DNA of 54,198 bases from an uncultured Mycoplasmatota bacterium. Lineage in GTDB: Bacteria > Bacillota_I > Bacilli_A > RF39 > UBA660. Shown piece after piece: positions 16,785-25,856 of this stretch (the first letter of the stretch is position 1; every line of letters starts with the position of its first letter). Below the pieces are notes generated by a model, which did not search any database, was not told the DNA's origin, and saw only the letters and a list, made by a program, of their open reading frames with translations. A program made the position numbers and the translations under genes. The DNA is taken from positions 1 through 54,198 of the forward strand of contig URBG01000004.1 in the NCBI GenBank assembly GCA_900546055.1, in the 5' to 3' direction.

Positions 16785-18095
16785 CTACATCTTAATCTTT
16801 AACATCTGAGTAAAATAGTTTTTATTTATGGATTTTTCATTTATTAAAGCTTTATCACACTTTAAAATATCATTAACTAAAGATAACCCATATCCATGCC
16901 CGTCTCCCTTTGTTGTATAACGAGTAGCTTCAATTTCATTAATATCTAAACTACCATCATAATTATTCGAAATATCGATGCATAAACAACTATCCATAAC
17001 AAATAATTCTACAACAATCTCTTTCTTGTCAAGTTTCTCTACTGCCTCTATTGCATTATCCAAAAATACACCAATAATTTTACAAACATCAAGTATTATA
17101 TTTTCTCCTAAATTAATTAAATCTACAGTTCTTACATCGTTTGCTATATCTAATGTATAATTTATACCTAATTCATCCATTTTACATACCTTGGAATAAA
17201 TTGTTGCTCTTAATCCTCCTTCAGGAATTTTTGACGTTTTATAAAAGATATTCTCGTTATCTTTTATTTTATTATCTATAAGATTATCAATATAGTTAGG
17301 AACCGTTTTATCGTCTGTTTTAACCATATTCCTTATAGTCAAAAGTTGATTCTTATTCTCATGATTTGCTATTCTATACTTGTCCATTATATCTTCATAT
17401 TCCTTTAAACTAGAAATGCTAGTTTCATATTTACTATTAATTTTTCTATAATTTTCTTGAATATTAGCTAATTTTAAAATAATAATTACATAGAAAAACC
17501 CTAGAACTGTATTAGATATTAATACTACCATTTTAGGTAAATCCATATATGTCATAAGAAAAAAGACACTTATTAAAATTAATGTAGCTATAAAATAAAT
17601 AATTAAATTACTTTGTTTCATATTGTTAAACGTTTTATACAAATAATCATATAATCTAAATGGTATTTTCGTCTTAAAAAAAACAAAAAGTAAAATTGGG
17701 ACTCCAAGACTAATTAATAAAGTACCATTGAAACTATTTAATATGTTTTCTGCATTATTACCAACAAATAAAAATGCTACTATTGCAACTAACAACTCAG
17801 AAAATATAGCCATAAACTCTGTTACTATTACTATAAGTAATGACTTTGATGAGTTCTTGCAAAAAAAGAAATAATTAATTATAAACATCAGCAATACCAT
17901 TAAAATTAATTTTAATGCAAAAGGCAAATAAAAATTAATAACGCAACCACAAACAGTGCCTATAATTAATGACAAATAAACTTTATAGTCTTTCAAATTT
18001 ACGTTTTTTCCCATAAGCAAATGCCAAGCATAAATTATGACTATAAAAAGAAAAAATCCTCCCACTGCATACACACCCATTATTTTTAAATCCAT
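16785..18095 (-). CDS. agrC: AgrC: receptor histidine kinase of the agr system
   Basis: 436 residues. N-terminal ~200 residues contain six or seven membrane helices that form the peptide sensor; a coiled stretch (KINSKYETSISSLKEYEDIMDKYR, shown here as SKYETSISSLKEYED) leads to the phospho-acceptor region RIANHENKNQLLTIRNM (His in ANHENKNQ). The C-terminal GHKL ATPase (HATPase_c_5 type) shows GVFLDNAIEAVEK (N box) and GDGHGYGLSLVNDILK (G box). It starts 1 base after agrA, so both are made together. Likely senses the AgrD peptide and phosphorylates AgrA. Confidence 0.93.
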   Translation of the reverse strand: MDLKIMGVYAVGGFFLFIVIIYAWHLLMGKNVNLKDYKVYLSLIIGTVCGCVINFYLPFALKLILMVLLMFIINYFFFCKNSSKSLLIVIVTEFMAIFSELLVAIVAFLFVGNNAENILNSFNGTLLISLGVPILLFVFFKTKIPFRLYDYLYKTFNNMKQSNLIIYFIATLILISVFFLMTYMDLPKMVVLISNTVLGFFYVIIILKLANIQENYRKINSKYETSISSLKEYEDIMDKYRIANHENKNQLLTIRNMVKTDDKTVPNYIDNLIDNKIKDNENIFYKTSKIPEGGLRATIYSKVCKMDELGINYTLDIANDVRTVDLINLGENIILDVCKIIGVFLDNAIEAVEKLDKKEIVVELFVMDSCLCIDISNNYDGSLDINEIEATRYTTKGDGHGYGLSLVNDILKCDKALINEKSINKNYFTQMLKIKM

Positions 18096-18096
18096 T

Positions 18097-18798
18097 TTAT
18101 ATCAATTCCCCTTCAAATCTTGTTGACACTAAGTCTATCTTCTCTCCTGTGTCAAACATTATTATTCTTTTTGGTTTGTTATACCCTACTACTCTTTTTT
18201 TATTTACTAAACATGCTCTATGCGTTTGTATGAAATCATCATTAAGCATTTCTTTTATTTCACCTAAAGTTTTATTAAGTCTAAATTCTGAATAATCTGT
18301 TTTAATTATACTTTTTCGTTCAACACTATCTTTAGTAACATATAAAATGTCCTCTAACGAAATTGTATAAATTATTCCACAATCCTTAAATCTAATAGTT
18401 TGTTTAGCTTTTAGTACCTTTAATGATTTATCAATAGACCCCATCAACCTATTTTCACAGTCATCAAACTTATTAATAAAAGATAAAAACAAAAACTCAT
18501 TTTTAATTACAATCTGGCTTAATTCCTGATGCCCAGTTAAAAAGATAATAACACTGTCAACATCCTTATTTCTAATAATTCTTGCTACATCTAATCCTGA
18601 TCTAGTAGGCGTCTCAATATCCAAAATATAGATCTTAAATGGAAGTTTACTTCCAATAATATCCATAAACGCCCTATCGTAGTCATTAAACATATGAATT
18701 TGATATTCATGTTGATTTTTCATCATATATTTATTGATTACGCCCTCAGCAAAATCTCTGTACTTCTTTTCATCGTCACAAACTATAAAATTTAACAT
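18097..18798 (-). CDS. agrA: AgrA: LytTR response regulator
   Basis: 233 residues. Receiver domain residues 1-~120: acidic patch CDDE (7-10), phospho-acceptor Asp60 in IYILDIETPTRSGLD, switch Thr in IIFLTGHQE. C-terminal LytTR DNA-binding domain (~130-233): IRFKDCGIIYTISLEDILYV, FIQTHRACLVNKKRVVGYN. Start ATG has GGGAAAGG upstream. It precedes agrC in one transcript. Expected targets are direct-repeat sites upstream of agrB and of effector genes; the exported-protein/ABC operon nearby is a candidate. Confidence 0.94.
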   Translation of the reverse strand: MLNFIVCDDEKKYRDFAEGVINKYMMKNQHEYQIHMFNDYDRAFMDIIGSKLPFKIYILDIETPTRSGLDVARIIRNKDVDSVIIFLTGHQELSQIVIKNEFLFLSFINKFDDCENRLMGSIDKSLKVLKAKQTIRFKDCGIIYTISLEDILYVTKDSVERKSIIKTDYSEFRLNKTLGEIKEMLNDDFIQTHRACLVNKKRVVGYNKPKRIIMFDTGEKIDLVSTRFEGELI

Positions 18799-18902
18799 AA
18801 ATATTTCCTTTCCCTATTTAATTACAATCCATTTGTCACTACTTTAATCACATAAATTAATTGCTGTAATTAATCACTATATTAATCCTTATAACAAAAA
18901 AT

Positions 18903-18944
18903 TTATGCGATTTTATTACAAACAACAAGCAAAAAATCTAGCAT
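18903..18944 (-). pseudogene. Truncated duplicate of the agrA start, or a leader peptide
   Basis: Thirteen codons (MLDFLLVVCNKIA, stop) behind a plausible ribosome site, with the upstream 55 bases matching the real agrA leader. Either a remnant of a duplicated agrA or a short leader peptide in the agrA mRNA. Confidence 0.4.
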
Positions 18945-19065
18945 AAATATTACCTTTCTATATTCAATTGCAATATGTTTACCGCTATTTCAATATACCA
19001 CATTTAAAAACATTTTTCCACTATTTTTGACAAAAAATTCCAATTTTTCCTAAAAACTTTAAAAT

Positions 19066-19100
19066 AAAAATATGAACAAAATTAACTTTGTCCATATTTT
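19066..19100 (-). terminator. Terminator after the lipoprotein gene
   Basis: Stem AAAAATATGaACAAA / TTTGTcCATATTTTT around an ATTAAC loop, T tract on the minus strand. Confidence 0.65.
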
Positions 19101-19171
19101 TTAACCTTTTCTTCCCTTACCGCATCAGGATAATGACATATCCAAACTAATTTTTGAGTAATAGCTATAAC

Positions 19172-19777
19172 TTAATTATTCCCATATTTATCATAATATT
19201 TTTGCAAAGTCTTTTCCTTTAATTCACTACCTTTGTTTATTCCCCATGCTCCAAGGTCTGTTAACTTATCCTCAACCCAAACACCCGCACTTTTAAGTTT
19301 TTCTTTTGCCTTATCCTTATATTCGGGTATATAAGATTCAATATATGCATCCAAAGTAACAAGACCATCTTTACAAAAAGATACAGTATTACTACCAACT
19401 TCCGATATAGTATAACCGGCAATTTCCTCATCTTGAAACAGAAAACCAAACAAATCATCAAAATTTTGCTTCGTCGTTTCTTTAGCGGCTTGATATGATT
19501 CAGTTTGTTTAGCTTCTTCAGATGATTCTACTAAAGCCTCAGTACTTTCGATCATTATAGTAACTGCAGATTCAACAGCAGAAGAAGCCTCTTCTTGACT
19601 AGCTAAAGCTTCTGAATCAACTTGTGGTTCTTCAGTCGGAATCTCTATCGTTGTATCTACTTCAGGTTCTTCTGAAGTACTTTTTGTATTACCACAGCCA
19701 ACTAACGTAGTTACCAAAGCAAATGACGTTAACACTGCTCCTGCCTTTTGAGTTAAACTAAAATTCTTAATAGTCAT
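19172..19777 (-). CDS. Putative lipoprotein, unknown function
   Basis: 201 residues with a GAGGTGG ribosome site. The N-terminus is a lipoprotein signal (SFALVTTLVGCGN, lipobox LVGC with Cys28). Residues 30-75 are a Glu/Ser/Thr-rich linker (SEEPEVDTTIEIPTEEPQVD), typical for spanning the cell wall. The remainder is mostly helical, EAKQTESYQAAKETTKQNFDDLFGFLFQDEEI and a C-terminal KEKLKSAGVWVEDKLTDLG segment (quoted in part). No known domain recognised. Stands alone between agrA and the Ca2+ ATPase. Confidence 0.65.
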   Translation of the reverse strand: MTIKNFSLTQKAGAVLTSFALVTTLVGCGNTKSTSEEPEVDTTIEIPTEEPQVDSEALASQEEASSAVESAVTIMIESTEALVESSEEAKQTESYQAAKETTKQNFDDLFGFLFQDEEIAGYTISEVGSNTVSFCKDGLVTLDAYIESYIPEYKDKAKEKLKSAGVWVEDKLTDLGAWGINKGSELKEKTLQKYYDKYGNN

Positions 19778-19831
19778 ATAACCACCTCATTTATGCCCTT
19801 TATTATAACAGAAATTGAAGAAAATGCAAAT

Positions 19832-22411
19832 TCAGACACCACCAATTTCTCCTCGTTTTCGTAAAATTAATTTTCTAATCCAATCTATTGGAATTACTAA
19901 TGACGCCAGTAATACCATCACTTCAAATTCAAACATCGTAAGTCCATATGTTCTAAACATATCACCACCATAATAAATTAAATATATTTGAACAATTAAT
20001 ATAAATAATATTACCACCAAGAATACTTTGTTTTTTGAAATATGAGCAAGTAAATTAAGCCTATGCGTTCTAGCATTGAAACTATTAAAGATACTAATAA
20101 ATATAAATAGTCCAAAGAATGCCGTCATCAAATCAGCTGTACTTCCATCACCAAATATACTGTGGATAAATGGACTCTTTAAGAAAATTATACATAATAG
20201 TGCCGAAAATGTTCCTGTAATAAGTATCTCCTGTTTCATATAACCGTTAATTATCATCTCGTCTTTACGCTTTGGCTTTTCGTTCATATATTCTTTAAGC
20301 GCCGGCTCAAATGAGAAAGCTATTCCAGCTAAAGTATCCATAACCATATTAATCCAAAGCATTTGAATAACCGTAACTGGTGTATCAACTCCAATAAACG
20401 GACCAATAATAGATATACTTACCGCACATAGATTAACTGTAAGCTGAAAAACAATAAATTTTCTAATACTTTTAAAAATCGTTCTACCATATAATACAGC
20501 ATTAGAAATTGATAATAAATTATCATCTAAAATTACAATGTCGCTAGCCTCTTTCGCCACCTCAGTACCAGATCCCATTGCAAAGCCTACGTCTGCTTTT
20601 TTAAGCGCTGGCGCATCATTAACTCCATCACCTGTCATTCCAACCACTAAATCAGCCTCCTGAGCTAATTTAACCAAACGGCTTTTATCCTGTGGCAATG
20701 AACGCGCAATAATTTTTAATCGTGGTAATATTGCCTTAACTTCCTCATCCGATTTTCTATGTAATTCACTACTAGTCAAAACTATATCCTCTTTACTTGT
20801 TAATAAGCCGACCTCCCTACCAATTGATGTTGCCGTCTTAATATTATCTCCTGTAATCATAACTGTATTAATATGAGCTTTTCTAATTAAATCAAGCCCT
20901 TCAATAGCCTCTGGCCTTACCTCATCTTTAATATATACGAGACCAATTAATGTCATTCGACTAAGTCTGTCTTTAACATCCGTTGTCGCAAATGCTAAAA
21001 CCCTTATTCCTCTTGACGTCGCCTCTTCAATTTGTTTATAGATTCTTTCTTGATGAAATAGTCCAACTTTTTTGCCGTTATCATAGTAATGAGTACATTT
21101 ATCTAAAATAACCTCCGGTGCTCCCTTAATTAAATTAAGTCTTCGCTCATGATACTTAATCGTAGTTACCGCATACTTCTTCTCACTCGAAAAAGGTATT
21201 GTATCAACTTTTGTAAAATTTGGACTTTTGCTGTGGAAAAAACTTAATAATGCTCTATCTGTAATGTTCCCACCAATTGCTCCGCCATTAGCATCATAAT
21301 TACTCGCATTGTTAGCCACTAAAGATATTTTCGTCTGTTGATAAAATTCCATATTCTCTTTTAACTCTTCTTCGTCATGATAAATTTTTCCCTTAGGATC
21401 ACTAATACCAATAACTTCTAATTTGCCTTTAGTAATAGTCCCCGTTTTATCGGTAAACAAAATATTAATATTTCCAGCAGTTTCTATCCCCATTAATTTT
21501 CTAACTAAAACATTACTCTTAAGCATTCTCTTCATATTAGATGAAAGAACTAATGTAATCATCATTGGCAGTCCTTCTGGAACAGCTACAACAATAATTG
21601 TTACACTTAAAGTTAATGCATGCAATAAATAACCAAACATCAATGGAAAGTTTGTTACCGTTTCCTTGATTAATGCCATATCAAAATCATTATCTAAAAC
21701 TAAAACAGAAAATAAATATGAAATTGTTACTAAAGCCGCTCCGATGTACCCCATCTTACTAATCTGCTTAGCTAAGTGAGTAAGTCTCATTTTAAGTGGA
21801 CTAATAGGCTTCTTTTCATTTACCTCTTTAGCTAAAGCTCCATAAAAAGTGTCATCTCCAACCTTTTCCACAAGCATTAACCCTTCTCCAGAGTAAACAA
21901 CAGTCGAACGATATACAGCGCTTCCATCCTTCTTCTCAATTTCCTTCATTTCACCATTTAAATTAGATTCATTCACTTGCAAATGTCCACTTATTAACTT
22001 TCCATCCGCTGGGATTTGATCACCAGACTCTAAACTTACAACATCTCCAACAACTATATCATTAATATCTATTTCTGCTATTTGATTATTACGTTTAACA
22101 CGGCTTTTTATCTTAGACGCATCTTCTTGTAATTTATCAAATGCCTTTTCACTGCCGTATTCTGAAATCGTTGAAATAAACGATGCCAGAAAAATTGCAA
22201 TAACAATTCCTACAGTCTCATACCAATCAAAATCCTGAAATAAAAATAAAGTTTTAACTGCTAATGCAATAAGCAATATTTTAATAATTGGGTCCCCAAG
22301 CGTCGATAATAAATGACGCAGAAAACTCTCCCTTTTTCCCATCGCAATTTCATTTGTTCCATGTGTCTTACGTGCAATTACAACCTCTTCATCTGTTAAT
22401 CCTGTTTTCAT
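19832..22411 (-). CDS. Calcium-type P-type ATPase (PMCA/SERCA-like P2 subfamily)
   Basis: 859 residues from ATG 22411, 5 bases after AGGAGG. Phosphorylated Asp321 in ILFTDKTGTITKG, actuator motif (NESNLNGEMKEI, TGE variant NGE), PEGLP in helix M4 (278-282) as in Ca2+ pumps, hinge MTGDGVNDAPALKKADVGFAMG (part), and about ten membrane helices, the last four at the C-terminus. These are the landmarks of bacterial Ca2+-exporting ATPases. The actuator loop reads LNGE rather than the usual LTGE; Glu, the residue needed for dephosphorylation, is kept. Stands alone. Confidence 0.93.
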   Translation of the reverse strand: MKTGLTDEEVVIARKTHGTNEIAMGKRESFLRHLLSTLGDPIIKILLIALAVKTLFLFQDFDWYETVGIVIAIFLASFISTISEYGSEKAFDKLQEDASKIKSRVKRNNQIAEIDINDIVVGDVVSLESGDQIPADGKLISGHLQVNESNLNGEMKEIEKKDGSAVYRSTVVYSGEGLMLVEKVGDDTFYGALAKEVNEKKPISPLKMRLTHLAKQISKMGYIGAALVTISYLFSVLVLDNDFDMALIKETVTNFPLMFGYLLHALTLSVTIIVVAVPEGLPMMITLVLSSNMKRMLKSNVLVRKLMGIETAGNINILFTDKTGTITKGKLEVIGISDPKGKIYHDEEELKENMEFYQQTKISLVANNASNYDANGGAIGGNITDRALLSFFHSKSPNFTKVDTIPFSSEKKYAVTTIKYHERRLNLIKGAPEVILDKCTHYYDNGKKVGLFHQERIYKQIEEATSRGIRVLAFATTDVKDRLSRMTLIGLVYIKDEVRPEAIEGLDLIRKAHINTVMITGDNIKTATSIGREVGLLTSKEDIVLTSSELHRKSDEEVKAILPRLKIIARSLPQDKSRLVKLAQEADLVVGMTGDGVNDAPALKKADVGFAMGSGTEVAKEASDIVILDDNLLSISNAVLYGRTIFKSIRKFIVFQLTVNLCAVSISIIGPFIGVDTPVTVIQMLWINMVMDTLAGIAFSFEPALKEYMNEKPKRKDEMIINGYMKQEILITGTFSALLCIIFLKSPFIHSIFGDGSTADLMTAFFGLFIFISIFNSFNARTHRLNLLAHISKNKVFLVVILFILIVQIYLIYYGGDMFRTYGLTMFEFEVMVLLASLVIPIDWIRKLILRKRGEIGGV

Positions 22412-22471
22412 AGGCACCTCCTATGAATAATTTACTAACCATAAGAGCCATATAGAACATTAACAGTTCGA

Positions 22472-22499
22472 CAAAAAAAACAACCATTATTGGTTGCTT
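22472..22499 (-). terminator. Terminator after the HTH gene
   Basis: Minus strand GCAACC-AATAAT-GGTTGT followed by eight T residues. Confidence 0.8.
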
Positions 22500-22563
22500 T
22501 GCCTTAAATCTTCATATTGTTTCATTGTATTAATTAAATCTTTTTGTCAAATCAAAAAAACAG

Positions 22564-22902
22564 CTAAATTAAGCCATTTTCTTTCAACAAATTATAAATA
22601 CAAGAATAACTACGACGATTGTAAAAATTACAAAATCTTCTGATACTAACATTACTCTTTTTATAAAGTGAAATGATATATTGTTTCTCCTCTTCACTCA
22701 TTACGTTAACTGGTACTCTATTTTTATTTCCGTGCACCAAACTAACTGTTCCATCTAATACTTCTTTTTTTAATTTTAAAATATATTTGGGATGATAACC
22801 CGTTATCTCTGCTATTTCTTTGTACGTTAAAAACGTTCTGTCTTCTAGTTTGTCCTGAATTAGCTTTACAGCCATTTCTTTCTTGTCCACAATACCACCC
22901 AC
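22564..22902 (-). CDS. Stand-alone transposase-type helix-turn-helix protein
   Basis: 112 residues at most; start uncertain (no clear ribosome site; GTG at 22902, another GTG at residue 5, or ATG at residue 10). Residues ~20-50 form an HTH (TYKEIAEITGYHPKYILKLKKE), followed by VSLVHGNKNRVPVN and a second helical part ending SYSCIYNLLKENGLI. This matches the N-terminal DNA-binding region of ISNCY/IS1202-like transposases, whose catalytic RNaseH domain is missing here. It may be a relic or a domesticated regulator. No terminal inverted repeats seen. Confidence 0.55.
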   Translation of the reverse strand: MGGIVDKKEMAVKLIQDKLEDRTFLTYKEIAEITGYHPKYILKLKKEVLDGTVSLVHGNKNRVPVNVMSEEEKQYIISLYKKSNVSIRRFCNFYNRRSYSCIYNLLKENGLI

Positions 22903-22971
22903 ACAATCAGTCCTATTATACCATCTAGATACCCATTTATGTCAATGATTTCAGAAAAAAAGAGAATTTTT

Positions 22972-25053
22972 TTACTTATTCTCTTTTTTATTTTTTGAAT
23001 TTTTACTAACTTTTTTAACGATTTTATCGTTATTAATAACTATTTCATTATCTTGCAGTTTCTTTTCTTTTTTACTCTTTAAAATACTAGTAATTAAAGT
23101 AAGTGCATTAAATACAACTAAAATACCAATTAAAATACTAATATCTTTTATCAAGAAATTACTATTTATACTAACAAATGACTCTCTTAATAAATCAACT
23201 GAATAAGTCATCGGCATAAATGGATAAACTGCTTGATATATTCCTGGCTCAGTTTGAACTGGGAATGTCCCACCACAAGAAGCAAGTTGTAAAACTAAGA
23301 ATACTAAAGCTAAGAATTTACCAACATCTTGGAAATTAAAGAATAAAAACATAATAATTGCCAAGAATGCTTCTGATATTAAAATACATGATCCATAATA
23401 AACAAATAAATTTGTCACTTCAAATCCTAATAACAATTGTAGTACAAACGCTAATAAAATAGCTTGAACAATACCAATTACATTATATAATACTAAACGC
23501 ATTCCACGATTTTCACTGCGGCGGCCTAAAACTTTAAATCTTTTATCAGGATCATAATATAATCCCATTAGAATTAAAATACCACCGATCCATAAAGATA
23601 AAGACATAAAGTATGGAGAAAAGAACGTTCCATAAGTCTTAACATCACCATAATCTTCTTCATTAATCTTAATTGGTTTACTAGCATATTCAGCTAAACC
23701 ATCAAGCTCATCAGTTGAATCTTTGGTTTCCGTAATTTTATTATCAACCGTTTCTTTAGCTGTGTTTACTCCATTATTTAAAGTTGCCGTGCCACTAGCT
23801 AAAGTTGTAGCTCCACTATCAGCGCTACCTAATCCACTATTAATTTTAGCCGAATTAGTATTCAAACTTGATAAGCCATTATTAAGCTCATCAATTCCAC
23901 TATAAACGGAACTTGAACCATTTTTCAATTTTAATAATCCAGCCTCTAAACTATCAATACCACCTTTTAATTCCGTTAAACTTGAAGTCTGCGTAGCCAT
24001 TAAATTAATTCCACCATTAACTAACCCATTGCCAGTTACAAGTCCAGCTGTTCCAGCTTTAATTTGCGCTAAACCACTATACCCCGTTGCATCCGCAGTT
24101 GTGTAACCTTTTGCAATCTGATAAGCGGTCATAAGTGAAACATCACTTTGAACCTCAGGATGACTTTCGACATAATTAATAATTTGATTATACGCTAAAT
24201 TAGCCTTATCAATCATATCATCTGACTTAGTTTTGTATGTACCAAGCTTAGCTGTAAAATCGTCGCTACCTGTTTTCAAATCAGAAACCTTACTAACTAA
24301 GGTAGGTAAAGATTCTGTCTTATCTTTTAATTCCTTAGCCCCACTATAAGCATTCTCTAATCCACCATTTAATTCACCATAAGAACTATATAGCTTTTGA
24401 GCTCCTGTAGCTAACTTTTCCACACCATTATTAAAATCTTTATAACTAGTGGATAAAGTGTTTAATCCACCTTTCAATTCATATGCCCCAGAATTTAATT
24501 CATTCGTCCCTGAATGAATAGTGCCTAAAGCATCACTTATCTGCTTAGTTTGTGAAGGTACATTTTGTAAATTATCAGTTAAAGTTCCAACTATTTCTTT
24601 CGTAACCTCAGCATGTAATTCTGTTTCTACTTCCTTAACCGCCGTCCCAATAATCTGTGACGCTAAATAACTAGTTTTAGTATTTGGCATATAAGTAATA
24701 GTTGTTTGTTGTCTATCTTTACTAGCAGCTTTTTCAAGTGAACTAGTAAAATCTTTTGGGATTTTAATTACCGCATAATAATCCTTATCAACTAAACCCT
24801 TATCGGCTTTTTCCTCATCAACAACCTTAAAATCAAAAACATCTTTTTCTTTTAAGGTCTTAATTAATTCATCGCCTTTACAATTTTCACTACACTCATC
24901 TAAGTTAACTAATGCCACTGGTACATTATTTAAAGAATTATATGGATCCCAAAATCCTTTTAAATAAAATAAACTATATACTAGCGGTAAAATAACAATA
25001 CCTAAAATTACTAGTAATTTCATTTTTTTACTATCACGTTTTGGTTTTTGCAT
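22972..25053 (-). CDS. YhgE/Pip-family membrane protein
   Basis: 693 residues. One N-terminal membrane helix (LLVILGIVILPLVYSLFYLKG) is followed by a ~450-residue external part: first VPVALVNLDE...DYYAVIKIPKDFTSSLEKA, the conserved YhgE/Pip head, then many heptad repeats (GTNELNSGAYELKGGLNTL, GSSSVYSGIDELNNGLSSL) that form long coiled coils. The C-terminus carries five to six helices of the ABC-2 permease type. The family includes phage infection protein Pip of Lactococcus and EsaA-like type VII secretion parts. Controlled with, and probably by, the TetR gene just upstream (13-base gap). Confidence 0.88.
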   Translation of the reverse strand: MQKPKRDSKKMKLLVILGIVILPLVYSLFYLKGFWDPYNSLNNVPVALVNLDECSENCKGDELIKTLKEKDVFDFKVVDEEKADKGLVDKDYYAVIKIPKDFTSSLEKAASKDRQQTTITYMPNTKTSYLASQIIGTAVKEVETELHAEVTKEIVGTLTDNLQNVPSQTKQISDALGTIHSGTNELNSGAYELKGGLNTLSTSYKDFNNGVEKLATGAQKLYSSYGELNGGLENAYSGAKELKDKTESLPTLVSKVSDLKTGSDDFTAKLGTYKTKSDDMIDKANLAYNQIINYVESHPEVQSDVSLMTAYQIAKGYTTADATGYSGLAQIKAGTAGLVTGNGLVNGGINLMATQTSSLTELKGGIDSLEAGLLKLKNGSSSVYSGIDELNNGLSSLNTNSAKINSGLGSADSGATTLASGTATLNNGVNTAKETVDNKITETKDSTDELDGLAEYASKPIKINEEDYGDVKTYGTFFSPYFMSLSLWIGGILILMGLYYDPDKRFKVLGRRSENRGMRLVLYNVIGIVQAILLAFVLQLLLGFEVTNLFVYYGSCILISEAFLAIIMFLFFNFQDVGKFLALVFLVLQLASCGGTFPVQTEPGIYQAVYPFMPMTYSVDLLRESFVSINSNFLIKDISILIGILVVFNALTLITSILKSKKEKKLQDNEIVINNDKIVKKVSKNSKNKKENK

Positions 25054-25066
25054 TCTCTATTCCCCC

Positions 25067-25624
25067 CTACTTAAATAACCAAGCCCTTAAAATATTCATA
25101 ATATTTTCAGTAGCCTCTTTTTTATCGATTGGCTTATCTAGTTCAAACATCAAAGCCACATAAATTTTATAAATTAAAAACGATACAATTTCTGTGTCAC
25201 ATTCTTTGATATACCCATCAATAATTGCCTTTTCTAGCTTCATCTTAAGTTCATCTTGAACCATCGTATTCAAAGTCTGTGCGCATTCATCAGCAATTTC
25301 AAAATTGCCACCTGATTCTTTAGAAAAAGCCATTAACAATTTTGAATTATTTCGATATTCCATAAGTTGAATAATAAGTTCGTAAATCTTACTATCAAAT
25401 GATATATTCTTTTTATCAATAGCATTAGATAGTTCCTTCATTTTTCTAAGTTCATCATATAAAAAATATTTAATTAAATCATTCTTATCTTTGAAGTAAG
25501 TATAAATCGTTCTTTTAGTAACTCCAGATTTTTTAGCAATTTCATCCATACTAACTTTGCGATATCCATAATGACTAAATAATTCTCTAGCCGCTTCGAT
25601 TACTTGCTCTTTTTTACTTTTCAC
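25067..25624 (-). CDS. TetR-family regulator of the YhgE/Pip gene
   Basis: 185 residues from GTG 25624, 5 bases after AGGAGGTG; the frame extends 81 bases upstream through the operator and is not coding there. N-terminal HTH is typical: AARELFSHYGYRKVSMDEIAK, then SGVTKRTIYTYFKDKNDL. The ligand-binding C-terminal domain has no specific motif. It starts downstream of two AGTATACT-type palindromes and is followed by the YhgE/Pip gene, so autoregulation of a two-gene operon is likely. Confidence 0.9.
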   Translation of the reverse strand: MKSKKEQVIEAARELFSHYGYRKVSMDEIAKKSGVTKRTIYTYFKDKNDLIKYFLYDELRKMKELSNAIDKKNISFDSKIYELIIQLMEYRNNSKLLMAFSKESGGNFEIADECAQTLNTMVQDELKMKLEKAIIDGYIKECDTEIVSFLIYKIYVALMFELDKPIDKKEATENIMNILRAWLFK

Positions 25625-25638
25625 CAGTGCACCTCCTA

Positions 25639-25679
25639 AAGTATACTGATATACTAAAAAAGTATACTGGTATAGTATA
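25639..25679 (-). promoter_or_regulatory. Tandem TetR operator
   Basis: Two near-identical palindromic units, AAGTATACTGATATACTAA (25639-25657) and AAGTATACTGGTATAGTATA (25660-25679), 21 bases apart and lying just before the tetR ribosome site. TATACT elements inside them could serve as -10. Spacing of two helical turns suits binding of two dimers on one face. Confidence 0.7.
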
Positions 25680-25703
25680 TGACAAATTATATCAAATGTC
25701 AAC

Positions 25704-25727
25704 AAAAAAGCACTAAATTTTTAGTGT
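25704..25727 (-). terminator. Distal terminator after the helicase gene
   Basis: Minus strand CACTAAA-AA-TTTAGTG stem then CTTTTTTG. Confidence 0.6.
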
Positions 25728-25825
25728 TTATAATTCTAAAACAACAAACTCATAATATTAAACATTAAAAGGTAATAAAAAAGAAAGATAATAGAGCTCA
25801 TGTAAACCAACATTTATGTAAAATA

Positions 25826-25843
25826 TTGCCAAAACGGCAAATG
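25826..25843 (-). terminator. Proximal hairpin after the helicase gene
   Basis: Minus strand TTGCC-GTTTT-GGCAA then TATTTT, 14 bases after the helicase stop. Confidence 0.5.
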
Positions 25844-25856
25844 AAAAGAACATTTT

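Larger units (their letters stand above)
18799..19171. other. agrA upstream region with a decayed duplicate of the agrA start
   Basis: 373 bases without a full gene. The segment 18942-19000 repeats the leader and start of agrA (18796-18855), at roughly two-thirds identity over ~55 bases. The second copy keeps a ribosome site (GAAAGGTAA) and an ATG at 18944, followed by 13 codons that read MLDFLLVVCNKIA then stop (18903-18944), comparable to AgrA's MLNFIVCDDEK. A terminator hairpin (19066-19100) lies further right. Confidence 0.55.

Noticed and set aside
19261..19461. 66-residue frame inside the lipoprotein gene
   Set aside because: Overlaps a gene with a clear signal peptide and ribosome site; no support of its own.
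22418..22970. Intact insertion sequence around the HTH gene
   Set aside because: No terminal inverted repeats, no target-site duplication and no catalytic domain found.
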